A program made the translations under genes and the position numbers. Positions 29,005-36,278 of a stretch of 36,278 nt of DNA are shown here, one piece after another (the stretch's first letter is position 1; every line of letters starts with the position of its first letter). Below the pieces are notes generated by a model. The model was not told the DNA's origin. It made no database searches and worked only from the letters and a program-made list of their open reading frames with translations. This DNA comes from Anaerolineales bacterium HSG25 (GTDB lineage: Bacteria > Chloroflexota > Anaerolineae > 4572-78 > J111), in contig JAUCGA010000055.1 in NCBI GenBank assembly GCA_030377865.1, forward strand, positions 1 to 36,278, read 5' to 3'.

Positions 29005-32000
29005 ATGCCTTCACAATATTACATGGCAAATAATCACACCACCCAAAACCGCAATCCAATATCTGAGCAATATTTAGAAAGCTGGCTCCCCGGTGTCGTG
29101 CCGGTACTAAAAAGCAAATGGGCCGACTATCTGTTTGCCCGTCCCGTGGCTCGGCGTTTACCTAGCCTTGGCGACTGGTTAGCATTGCTCCATGCCGGAG
29201 CCACCGACCGAGACCAAATCCCTCATTTTTTGGCTCAACTGCTCAACATTCGAGCCAATAGTAACGAACAACAAAACGATTGGGCGATTTTGGTCGATCT
29301 ATTTGGCCTAACTTTCGATGCCGCTAATCATGTTGAGGAAAATAACGCCACCCTCAAACACTTACTATTGGTACAACAGCGGATTTTAGCCGTGGCCGCA
29401 GAGCTGTCTGAAGCCCGTAAAGCACGACCTAGCACCAACATCCTCACCCGTCGCGCCCTGTACCTCAAAACCATCACCTACATCAGCCAACGCTTCTCAA
29501 CCATCCAAAATCTTGATGAACTACTCGACGAAGTGGTCGTTTTGATTCACGACAATTTTAACTATGACTATGTTAACCTGTTCCTCCTCAATCAGGCCAA
29601 ACAGGTATTACGCCTCCGTAGCGCCGCTTGGCAAGGGCAACAATTTAGTGCCAAAACCCGCTTTGAGGTTAAACTGAGCGAGGGGCTTATCGGGCAAGTC
29701 GCGATAACAGGTCAAACCATGCTGGTTAAAGATGTCCGCAAGCGAGAGAACTTCATTCCTCTGCCAACTCTGCCTAATGTAAAGTCGGAGTTAGCCGCGC
29801 CCATGTTGGCCGGAAAAAATCTGTTAGGCGTGTTGGATGTACAGAGCGACCATGTCAACGCCTTTAGTGAAGATGACCGACAAATTATCCATGCCCTAGC
29901 CGACCGAATCTCCATCGCCATCGACAATATTCATCTACGAGCCAAACTAGAGCTACGCTCCCGTGCCCAAAAACTTCTGCAAGAGGATGACTTGGCTCTC
30001 GACATCGATTCTGATTTGACGGCCATGCTCAAACACATGAGCCGCAAAATCACCGAAGTAATGGAGGTTGATGCCTGCGTCATCTCTCAGGTCGATGTTC
30101 GGGCTAATCTGATTACACCTCTGGCTGAATATGTCGTTCGTTATCCGGGTAACCCAACTCACACATGGCGCAAACTCGACGAACCGTTGCATATTTCTAA
30201 AGACCCCTTAGCCCAACAGGTATTAAAAACCAACCGTCCCACGATTCAATGGGCTAATGCTGATAAAGCGGCTGACCTACAGGTATGGCAAATTCCGGCC
30301 TCAGGCCATGACACCCGTCAAGCCACTTGGGGGGTTGCGTTGGTACTACCATTAGGCACCAAACGTGGCCCAATTGGGTTAGTCGAACTATATGGTAAAA
30401 ACAAAAATCGACGTTTTTCTCATGAAGATATTCAAATTTGCCGTATTTTAGCCCGTCAAGCTAGTCTGTCAATTGAGCGGACAAAACTACTTGACGAAGT
30501 ATACCAACGCCTCAGCCAAGTTTCACTTTTATACACAATGGGGCAAAAATTACCTGATAGTTTCGATTTGCAAGAGATTTTAAACACTGTGGTACAGTTT
30601 ATGCAAAAGGTTATGGCATGCCGAGGAGCATCACTTTATCTATTAGATTCTAGTGAAACTGCCCTAGAGATTAAAGCCACCGAGGGCTTAAAATCACGTT
30701 GGCGAGAACAAAAAAATCAGCCACTTGGCCAAGGGCCAATTGGTCAAGCCGCGGCAGAAGCGCGACCAGTCTATATTCCAGATATTCGTAAAGTGTCCAA
30801 TGTGGACGTGAGCGACAAAGAGGTGCGCTCCTTATTAGTAGTGCCACTCCTCAGTCGAAACAAGGTGATTGGGGCATTGGTGATTGATGATGCCCGTCCA
30901 AATGCTTTCGACCGCTCGGCTCAACAGACCCTCAAAATCGCCGCGGGGCAGGTCAGTGTGGCTATCGAAAATGCGCGTCTGTTGGCAAAAGTGGCCGATG
31001 AGCAACAACACCTCCATACCATTACCGAGCATGTCAACGATGGGGTGCTTTTGATTAATCCGCAAGGTAGAATCCTGACCTGTAACCCTCCGCTTTCCAA
31101 GTTGCTTGACCTGCATGTCAGTCAAATTATCGGACAAAATATAAATAGTGCCGGATTAACGCCCCAACTACAGCAGATTACCCAACCTCTAGCCGAGGCC
31201 GAAGCGATTGAACTGGTGCTAAATAGTCTCAGCCGACCGCTCATCCAACTGCGAGCCATTACCGTACTTGACGGAAACGACTCACCAATTGGCGAAGTTC
31301 GTATTATACAAGATATTACCGAAAACCAACTAAGCCTTAATGAGACGTCTGATGATTCAATTGAGATGATTGCTTGGCGGCTTGACCCGTTGGTGCTGGC
31401 AATTCGGGAAGCGGCTGATACACTGGTTGAAGATCAATCACTGGAAGCATTGGACAAGGCGACCCATCAAAAACTACTAGCACGAATTCAAGACGAGGCC
31501 AATGAACTGCACACCACGCTCGACAATTTATCTGCTGTAGCTGTGGCCGAAGATACCGTCACCATAGAGGCTACCCCTGTCTCTATCAGAAAACTTGTAA
31601 ACCGAGCAACACTCGGTTTGCAAACGGTGGCACATCAGCAACAGGTAACGTTGGTTACACAGTTACCCGATACATTGCCAATGGTACAGGGTGACGCACA
31701 ACGTTTAGAGCAGGTAATGACCCATTTAATCGGAAACGCCATTAAACATTCCCGTTTTGATGGACATGTCATCATCAATGCCAGTTTGCTCAACGAGCAA
31801 ATACAGGTTACAGTCAAAGATTCGGGGGTTGGGATTGCCTCGCAAAAACTCAAAACCCTTTTTACTAAGGCTCCTCTTCGTGACCGTGTTTCACCGAGAG
31901 CGTTGTCCATTGTGCAACAGATTGTCCAAAAACATGGCGGACGAATTTGGGTTGAAAGCACCGTCGGCGAGGGTACAGAATTCTATTTTACATTACCGTT

Positions 32001-32784
32001 ATCAAAAATATGGGTTAAATATATGACATTACTTAACAAGCAGATTGACCAAGCAGTTGAACTGATTAACCAAGCTAATAATATCGTTGCCATGACCGGA
32101 GCCGGAATCAGCACCCCATCTGGCATCCCCGATTTTAGGAGTGCGAAATCTGGACTGTGGGATTTTGTAGACCCTTTATCCGTCGCTTCAATTTATGCCT
32201 TTCGGCAAAACCCACAACAGTTTTTTGCCTGGGTGCGTCCCCTAGCTCAAAAGCTCCTCAATGCCGACCCAAATTCGGCTCATGATGCGCTGGTCATGTT
32301 AGAAGAAAACGGCAAACTCAAGGCTATTATTACCCAAAATATTGATGATTTGCATGGTCGAGCGGGTTCAAAAACCGTTTACGAACTACACGGTCATCTG
32401 CGCGAGTTGACCTGTGTTCGCTGTTACAAGATTCATCCTTCGGCAAATATTTTACCTGAATTTTTGGCTGGTGGTGAGATTCCTCTCTGCGATTGTGGCG
32501 GTGTGCTCAAGCCAAATGTGATTCTATTTGGCGAACAGCTTCCGGTACGGGAGTTTGTTGCCGCCCAAAAAATGATCAAAACTGCCGATTTAGTGCTGGT
32601 AACTGGTTCATCGTTGGAGGTCGCCCCTGCTTCTGACCTACCCTCGTTAGCCCTAGAAAATGGTGCTAAACTAATTATGATCAACTATCATGATACCTAC
32701 CTCGACAAAAAAGCCGACCTCGTGATCCATGCTGATGTAGCCGAAGTGTTGCCTCGAATCGCGGCAAAGATTTCTAGGCGGTAG
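29005..32784 (+). CDS. GAF-GAF-GAF-PAS-histidine-kinase-like sensor fused to a Sir2 deacetylase
   Basis: The 1259-residue frame has an N-terminal helical region (1-160), three GAF domains (about 165-315, 330-495, 515-665), a PAS domain (about 670-775), a DHp-like helix pair, and a HATPase domain with N-box HLIGNAIKH (Asn911), G1 DSGVGI (Asp939) and GEGTEF. The DHp motif reads AWRLDPL (790-796) where HExRxPL is expected, so the phospho-acceptor His is missing. In the same frame, from Met1007, a full sirtuin follows: GAGIS (1032), TQNID (1110), catalytic His1129 (ELHGHL), zinc Cys1137/1140/1162/1164. The sirtuin would remove acyl groups from lysine using NAD+. The join (SKIWVKYMTLL) may be a true fusion or a lost stop: a TAA lies one base out of frame just before Met1007. 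The start has no clear ribosome site. The 140-residue gene follows after 4 bases. Confidence 0.85.
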   Translation: MPSQYYMANNHTTQNRNPISEQYLESWLPGVVPVLKSKWADYLFARPVARRLPSLGDWLALLHAGATDRDQIPHFLAQLLNIRANSNEQQNDWAILVDLFGLTFDAANHVEENNATLKHLLLVQQRILAVAAELSEARKARPSTNILTRRALYLKTITYISQRFSTIQNLDELLDEVVVLIHDNFNYDYVNLFLLNQAKQVLRLRSAAWQGQQFSAKTRFEVKLSEGLIGQVAITGQTMLVKDVRKRENFIPLPTLPNVKSELAAPMLAGKNLLGVLDVQSDHVNAFSEDDRQIIHALADRISIAIDNIHLRAKLELRSRAQKLLQEDDLALDIDSDLTAMLKHMSRKITEVMEVDACVISQVDVRANLITPLAEYVVRYPGNPTHTWRKLDEPLHISKDPLAQQVLKTNRPTIQWANADKAADLQVWQIPASGHDTRQATWGVALVLPLGTKRGPIGLVELYGKNKNRRFSHEDIQICRILARQASLSIERTKLLDEVYQRLSQVSLLYTMGQKLPDSFDLQEILNTVVQFMQKVMACRGASLYLLDSSETALEIKATEGLKSRWREQKNQPLGQGPIGQAAAEARPVYIPDIRKVSNVDVSDKEVRSLLVVPLLSRNKVIGALVIDDARPNAFDRSAQQTLKIAAGQVSVAIENARLLAKVADEQQHLHTITEHVNDGVLLINPQGRILTCNPPLSKLLDLHVSQIIGQNINSAGLTPQLQQITQPLAEAEAIELVLNSLSRPLIQLRAITVLDGNDSPIGEVRIIQDITENQLSLNETSDDSIEMIAWRLDPLVLAIREAADTLVEDQSLEALDKATHQKLLARIQDEANELHTTLDNLSAVAVAEDTVTIEATPVSIRKLVNRATLGLQTVAHQQQVTLVTQLPDTLPMVQGDAQRLEQVMTHLIGNAIKHSRFDGHVIINASLLNEQIQVTVKDSGVGIASQKLKTLFTKAPLRDRVSPRALSIVQQIVQKHGGRIWVESTVGEGTEFYFTLPLSKIWVKYMTLLNKQIDQAVELINQANNIVAMTGAGISTPSGIPDFRSAKSGLWDFVDPLSVASIYAFRQNPQQFFAWVRPLAQKLLNADPNSAHDALVMLEENGKLKAIITQNIDDLHGRAGSKTVYELHGHLRELTCVRCYKIHPSANILPEFLAGGEIPLCDCGGVLKPNVILFGEQLPVREFVAAQKMIKTADLVLVTGSSLEVAPASDLPSLALENGAKLIMINYHDTYLDKKADLVIHADVAEVLPRIAAKISRR

Positions 32785-32788
32785 TTTT

Positions 32789-33211
32789 ATGGCAAAAAAG
32801 AAGAAGCGCAAATCAAATACCCCGCGACGAAAACGCATGTCACGCCCTGGGCGATTATCGTCAGCAAAAAGTACGAATTGGATACAAAAATACGAGGGGA
32901 AAAGTCTTATACGAGGTTATTGTAAATGGTATGGCGTTGGCTCGGTATGTGCAATAATAGAGTTAAGAATGTTAGGTATAGAAATTAATGATGCTCGGTT
33001 AGAGGAAGCAAAAAGAACAGCAGAGAGCAGAGCCAAACAAAAAGCCGCAAAGAAAAAAAAGCAACAAGAAAAACTTTTTAATGAACTATATTCAGATTCA
33101 GATGATACTTTTTGCTATATAGTCGGTTATACATCAGGTGGCGCTCCGTATGGATTAACGTGGGAACAAGCGGATGAAACACCACCTTGGTTAGAGGACT
33201 GTGAAAGTTAA
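32789..33211 (+). CDS. Lysine-rich hypothetical protein with conserved KWYGVGSVCAI segment
   Basis: The 140-residue protein opens with a very basic tail (KKKKRKSNTPRRKRMSR), suggesting nucleic-acid binding. This is followed by WIQKYEGKSLIRGYCKWYGV and SVCAIIELRMLGIEI, a Lys/Ala helix (AKQKAAKKKKQQEK), and a final YIVGYTSGGAPYGLTWEQ segment. I have a sense of seeing the last two segments in other bacterial hypothetical proteins, but I know no function. Four bases separate it from the sensor-sirtuin stop, so the two are probably one transcript. Confidence 0.7.
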   Translation: MAKKKKRKSNTPRRKRMSRPGRLSSAKSTNWIQKYEGKSLIRGYCKWYGVGSVCAIIELRMLGIEINDARLEEAKRTAESRAKQKAAKKKKQQEKLFNELYSDSDDTFCYIVGYTSGGAPYGLTWEQADETPPWLEDCES

Positions 33212-33253
33212 GATAAAAAATGTGAACTCTTTGTAAAAGGACGGTCAATACCC

Positions 33254-33805
33254 ATGTTTAGCAACATTCAGACAAACAAGTTTTATCCCCTTCTCCTGTT
33301 ATTTATCTTATTGTTCGGCCTGCTCATTGGCTGTAACCTAAGCGACTTACCCATTGGCAACGAGGAAGACCCCATCTACTCGCTAGAGTATCAGCCGCCC
33401 TTTGTGCCGGTCTCGTTGGTGCTGACCGAGGATGGGGTGAGAATTGGCGCGGGTCTATCTATGGTTACACCCATTGGTCGATTTGGAGTCGGAGCCGACT
33501 ACCCTGTCGCTGATTTTGGGCAGGTGACTCTCGTAATCCGCGATCATACAACCGGCGAGGATGAGGTGTTACATATTATCGTCGAGAACGGGGTGCAAAT
33601 TCTGCTCCAAGGCACAGCCAAACTGAGTATTGGTGGTAATGGCGTAATTATCATCGACATTACAGAGGGGCAACTACAACAAGTCGTACTGACCAATGAA
33701 GCGCCTGACTTGGGGAACCAAGGGTTTGCCTCGGTACAAGATACAACGGTAGCTCCCATCACCGTGCAGATGGATAAACAGGGGCAGGTGGAACTGTCCC
33801 AGTGA
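33254..33805 (+). CDS. Predicted lipoprotein, 183 residues
   Basis: The N-terminus has a short polar start, a hydrophobic run (LLLLFILLFGLL) and a lipobox LIGC with Cys27 as the lipidation site, so it would be exported and processed by signal peptidase II. The mature part is rich in Val, Ile and Gly with beta-strand patterns (VTLVIRDHTTGEDEVLHIIV, then ILLQGTAKLSIGGNGVIIID) and no Cys. It does not match a family I can name; a beta-sandwich or FecR-like fold is a guess. AAAAGGA lies about 13 bases before the ATG. Its closeness to the TIR-AAA gene (57 bases to that ATG) may mean co-expression. Confidence 0.72.
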   Translation: MFSNIQTNKFYPLLLLFILLFGLLIGCNLSDLPIGNEEDPIYSLEYQPPFVPVSLVLTEDGVRIGAGLSMVTPIGRFGVGADYPVADFGQVTLVIRDHTTGEDEVLHIIVENGVQILLQGTAKLSIGGNGVIIIDITEGQLQQVVLTNEAPDLGNQGFASVQDTTVAPITVQMDKQGQVELSQ

Positions 33806-33862
33806 GATTGGCGATTTTGGATTACACTGTTATTTATCAACTTGATATGGAGGAATTATCCT

Positions 33863-36016
33863 ATGGTAGAACCTTTAACGTTAACCGTGGCTGGCCTCGT
33901 CGGCGGCTTTGTGATAGATGTGGGCAAAGAGATGGCCAGTGGTGAGATGGCCGACAAACTGGTCAAACCGTTTTTAGACCGACGAACCAACCATGATATC
34001 CAAAATGGTCTACGTCGGGCTTGGCAGAGCGCGGTCAAGAAACTGTTTGACCAGTATTGTAACTCACCCGCTTATCAAAGATTGAGCCAAAATGACCAAG
34101 AGTTGGTCGATGAACGGGCCAAGCTGTTTATCGACCCCGAAATCATGAACCAACTGTTCATGCCGATTGACGACCCGCAACAGTATGTGACCGAGACCGA
34201 TGTGATGCGCCTCTACACCGCAGACTCGGCAAAGGTAACAGGGCAGTTGATTGCTGGGCTAGAGTCTGTCGGGCTGTGGGAGGGGTTACCGGAGCATTTG
34301 CAGAAACTATTAGAGGCTGATTTGCTGAATCAACTGACCTTTTTCTTTGTCGAGGAGGCGATCAAACGGGATGATAAAGCTCGGCATGGCTTCTTCTTCC
34401 AACAGTTTGCCGAACTGCGTCAGGGACAGGAAGTATTTAGCCGCTTAGAGAGCAAACTTGACCAATTGTTAATGATTTCGGTTCAGTCCAGCGACCAATC
34501 GGACAGTAGCACGGCTCGGGTCTTTATCAGCTACAAGCGGGATGTGGAGCCGGATGAACCGATTGCCCTTCAGGTCTTCTCAACATTGAACCAAGAGCAT
34601 TACTGTTTTATTGACCAGCAGATGTTGGTTGGCACCCATTGGGCTGAATGTTTGAAACAGGAGATTCAGCAGGCTGATTTTTTGGTAATTTTCCTATCAG
34701 AGCGGTCGATACATAGTGAAATGATATTGAGCGAGGTGGAGACCGCCTATCGCCTAGCGAAAGAACGGGGCACTGGTAAGCCGGTGATATTGCCCGTCCG
34801 TTTAGGGTATCAAGGGCCGTTCCCGCACCCTTTGAATATCTATTTAGACCGTATTAATTGGGCCATGTGGCATGACGAAGTGGATACCCCCAGCTTGATT
34901 GAGGAGATTCAGCAGGCGATTATGGGGTTGAACCAGAGCTTGAATGTATCTGTTCCAATGGCCTTAAAAGATGAACCTAAGATGCGCCAACCGACTGCCT
35001 CCGCCCAACCTCTCCGCTTGGAAAGGCCGGAAGGTACGATGGATCCGGATTCAATCTTCTATGTAGAACGGGAGGCTGATAAAATCGCCTTGGCTGAAAT
35101 TGAAGGGCAAGGAGCCCTTGTGACCATCAAAGCACCCCGTCAGATGGGCAAAAGTTCCTTGTTATACCGAGTCATGGATGGAGCCGAAAAGTTGGGTAAA
35201 CAGGCGGTCTTGCTCGATTTTCAGCAGTTTGATGAGCAGGATTTGGCCGAAGCGGACAGTTTTTATCAAGAATTTTGCCGGTTTGTCTCCGATGAGTTGG
35301 ATATTGAAGATGATACCGATAAATATTGGCAACGCCCCACAGGTAACAATCGTCGGGCCACCCGCTATTTCAAGCGGCATATCCTGCCCAAACTAGAGTC
35401 GCCATTGCTGTTGGCTATGGATGAGGTGGAGCGGGTTTTCAGCACCACATTCAAGAATGATTTTTTTGGCATGTTGCGGAGTTGGTATAATGACCGCGCC
35501 TTTAAGACGTTTGATATGGCTTTGGTGACCTCAACCGAGCCGCACCTATTTATTGAGAGCCATACCCAATCGCCATTTAATGTAGGGCGTACGGTGGAGT
35601 TGACCGATTTTAGCATGGAGCAGGTGCTTGAACTGAACCTGCGGCATGAATCGCCTTTCAGCTCAGACGAAATGCCCCAGTTGTATGCGTTGTTACGGGG
35701 ACATCCTTATCTGACCCGTTTGGCGTTTTATCTGGTGGCGAAGGGACATTTTACGCCAGACACGCTGTTCCAACGGACCACCGAGAACTACCAAGGGCCA
35801 TTCTCCGACCACCTACGCCGGTATCTGTTTTTACTGCAAGACCATGCTGATTTGATCGCGGGGTTACAGCAGATTATCAATCAGCAGACCGAGCCGGATG
35901 AGCGGTTAGGACATCGTTTACGAGCGGCGGGATTAGTAGTTCGCTCGGAAGGGGATAAATTTCTGCCCCGTTGTCTGCTTTATGCTGATTATTTTCGGGA
36001 GCATTTGGGGGAATAG
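33863..36016 (+). CDS. TIR-domain AAA-like (AAA_35/STAND-type) protein
   Basis: The 717-residue protein has three parts. Residues 1-215 form a helical N-terminal domain with a hydrophobic start (LTVAGLVGGFVID) that I cannot assign. A TIR domain follows (about 218-355): RVFISYKRD, CFIDQQMLVGTHW, ADFLVIFLSERS, and SEVETAYRLA with Glu291 at the place of the NADase glutamate. The C-terminal ATPase (about 385-700) has FYVEREAD, Walker A APRQMGKSS (Lys430, Ser431) and Walker B LLLAMDEVE (Asp520, Glu521), typical of the AAA_35 family. TIR-NTPase proteins in bacteria are often NAD+-depleting defence or cell-death factors; that role is inference here. The frame is open to a TTG at 33842, but the ATG at 33863 with GGAGGA 8 bases upstream is clearly better. 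Confidence 0.87.
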   Translation: MVEPLTLTVAGLVGGFVIDVGKEMASGEMADKLVKPFLDRRTNHDIQNGLRRAWQSAVKKLFDQYCNSPAYQRLSQNDQELVDERAKLFIDPEIMNQLFMPIDDPQQYVTETDVMRLYTADSAKVTGQLIAGLESVGLWEGLPEHLQKLLEADLLNQLTFFFVEEAIKRDDKARHGFFFQQFAELRQGQEVFSRLESKLDQLLMISVQSSDQSDSSTARVFISYKRDVEPDEPIALQVFSTLNQEHYCFIDQQMLVGTHWAECLKQEIQQADFLVIFLSERSIHSEMILSEVETAYRLAKERGTGKPVILPVRLGYQGPFPHPLNIYLDRINWAMWHDEVDTPSLIEEIQQAIMGLNQSLNVSVPMALKDEPKMRQPTASAQPLRLERPEGTMDPDSIFYVEREADKIALAEIEGQGALVTIKAPRQMGKSSLLYRVMDGAEKLGKQAVLLDFQQFDEQDLAEADSFYQEFCRFVSDELDIEDDTDKYWQRPTGNNRRATRYFKRHILPKLESPLLLAMDEVERVFSTTFKNDFFGMLRSWYNDRAFKTFDMALVTSTEPHLFIESHTQSPFNVGRTVELTDFSMEQVLELNLRHESPFSSDEMPQLYALLRGHPYLTRLAFYLVAKGHFTPDTLFQRTTENYQGPFSDHLRRYLFLLQDHADLIAGLQQIINQQTEPDERLGHRLRAAGLVVRSEGDKFLPRCLLYADYFREHLGE

Positions 36017-36118
36017 CGAATGGCGAATGTGCGAATGTGTGAATGTACGAATGGCGAATGTGCAAATGGCGAATGGGCGAATGTGTGAATGTACGAATGG
36101 CGAATGTGTGAATGGAGG
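36017..36118. repeat. Degenerate short tandem repeat (GAATGGC/GAATGTG units)
   Basis: About a dozen units of 8 to 9 bases such as CGAATGGCGAATGTG and CGAATGTGTGAATGTA follow the TIR-AAA stop directly. Units vary mainly in two or three positions. Short minus-strand frames across it encode only repetitive HSPFA/HSHIRTFA peptides and are not genes. Confidence 0.8.
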
Positions 36119-36155
36119 TATAAAGTTAGCCAGATAAATTCTGCGGCATACCCTA

Positions 36156-36278
36156 AGGAATGAGATTTTTTTAACTTGTGCATTTGACCGCTGATGACCG
36201 CTGATTGAAATCAGCGTCTTAAACGGAAAACCTGCTTAAGGGATTTCCAAGGAAATAAATCTCCCAAACTGATTAAAT
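36156..36278. repeat. 123-bp repeat, right copy (continues past window)
   Basis: Exact reverse complement of 1697-1819. The match begins at 36156 and is still perfect at the last base of the window, so the full repeat is longer or ends just outside. Confidence 0.9.

Noticed and set aside
36017..36118. Possible CRISPR array
   Set aside because: Units are too short and there are no spacers of constant length, so it is an ordinary degenerate tandem repeat.
35989..36183. Minus-strand frames with repeated HSPFA/HSHIR peptides
   Set aside because: The peptides are translations of the short tandem repeat after the TIR-AAA gene.

Overview
The window is bacterial chromosomal DNA of moderate G+C. It carries about two dozen genes, nearly all on the plus strand, separated by spacers unusually rich in palindromic and MITE-like repeats. 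No rRNA, tRNA, CRISPR array or transposase was found. Gene content fits a free-living, multicellular-type bacterium, and I lean to Chloroflexota: COG4248-type kinases, GAF-rich sensor proteins, AAA-like/TIR proteins, a fructosamine kinase and a sirtuin of the type I associate with that phylum. This placement is inference from protein style, not from a marker gene.

Layout. 1-1400: a truncated minus-strand gene divergent from a small XRE regulator, then a minus-strand PD-(D/E)XK (Rpn/PDDEXK_2-like) nuclease. 1400-2320: repeat-filled spacer. 2322-9343: three tandem paralogous protein kinases sharing a nearly identical kinase plus zinc-ribbon front end, with three different tails (TPR, membrane/DUF3592-like, and membrane plus leucine-rich repeats). 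9468-12827: a WecG/TagA glycosyltransferase, an M20 amidohydrolase and a fructosamine kinase. 13146-18348: an unknown small protein, a ParB-like/UspA fusion behind a good promoter and a foldable leader, lspA, a three-gene cluster ending in an HNH endonuclease, and an RluD-type pseudouridine synthase. 18420-22699: a tightly overlapping four-gene envelope operon (small membrane protein, methyltransferase, membrane sulfatase-like enzyme, GT87-like membrane protein). 22700-23594: repeat-filled spacer. 23595-28562: a radical SAM protein, an A+T-rich restriction-modification pair (ApaLI-like nuclease and beta-class methylase) and an MFS transporter. 29005-36016: a multi-GAF/PAS/histidine-kinase-like protein fused in frame to a sirtuin, a lysine-rich unknown protein, a lipoprotein and a TIR-AAA protein.

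How the genes may work together. Several blocks look like signalling or conflict modules: the kinase trio, the RM pair, the HNH cluster, and the right-hand island holding two NAD+-linked domains (sirtuin and TIR). The most unusual points are: (i) a palindromic element lying in frame inside the kinase N-lobe at the same site in two paralogues but in opposite orientations; (ii) the sensor-sirtuin fusion, in which the histidine-kinase part lacks the phospho-acceptor His; (iii) a receptor-like kinase with leucine-rich repeats placed after an apparently odd number of membrane spans; (iv) an exact 123-bp inverted repeat at 1697-1819 and 36156-36278, the second copy running off the end of the window; and (v) at least four families of small palindromic elements, some next to promoters, start codons or terminators.
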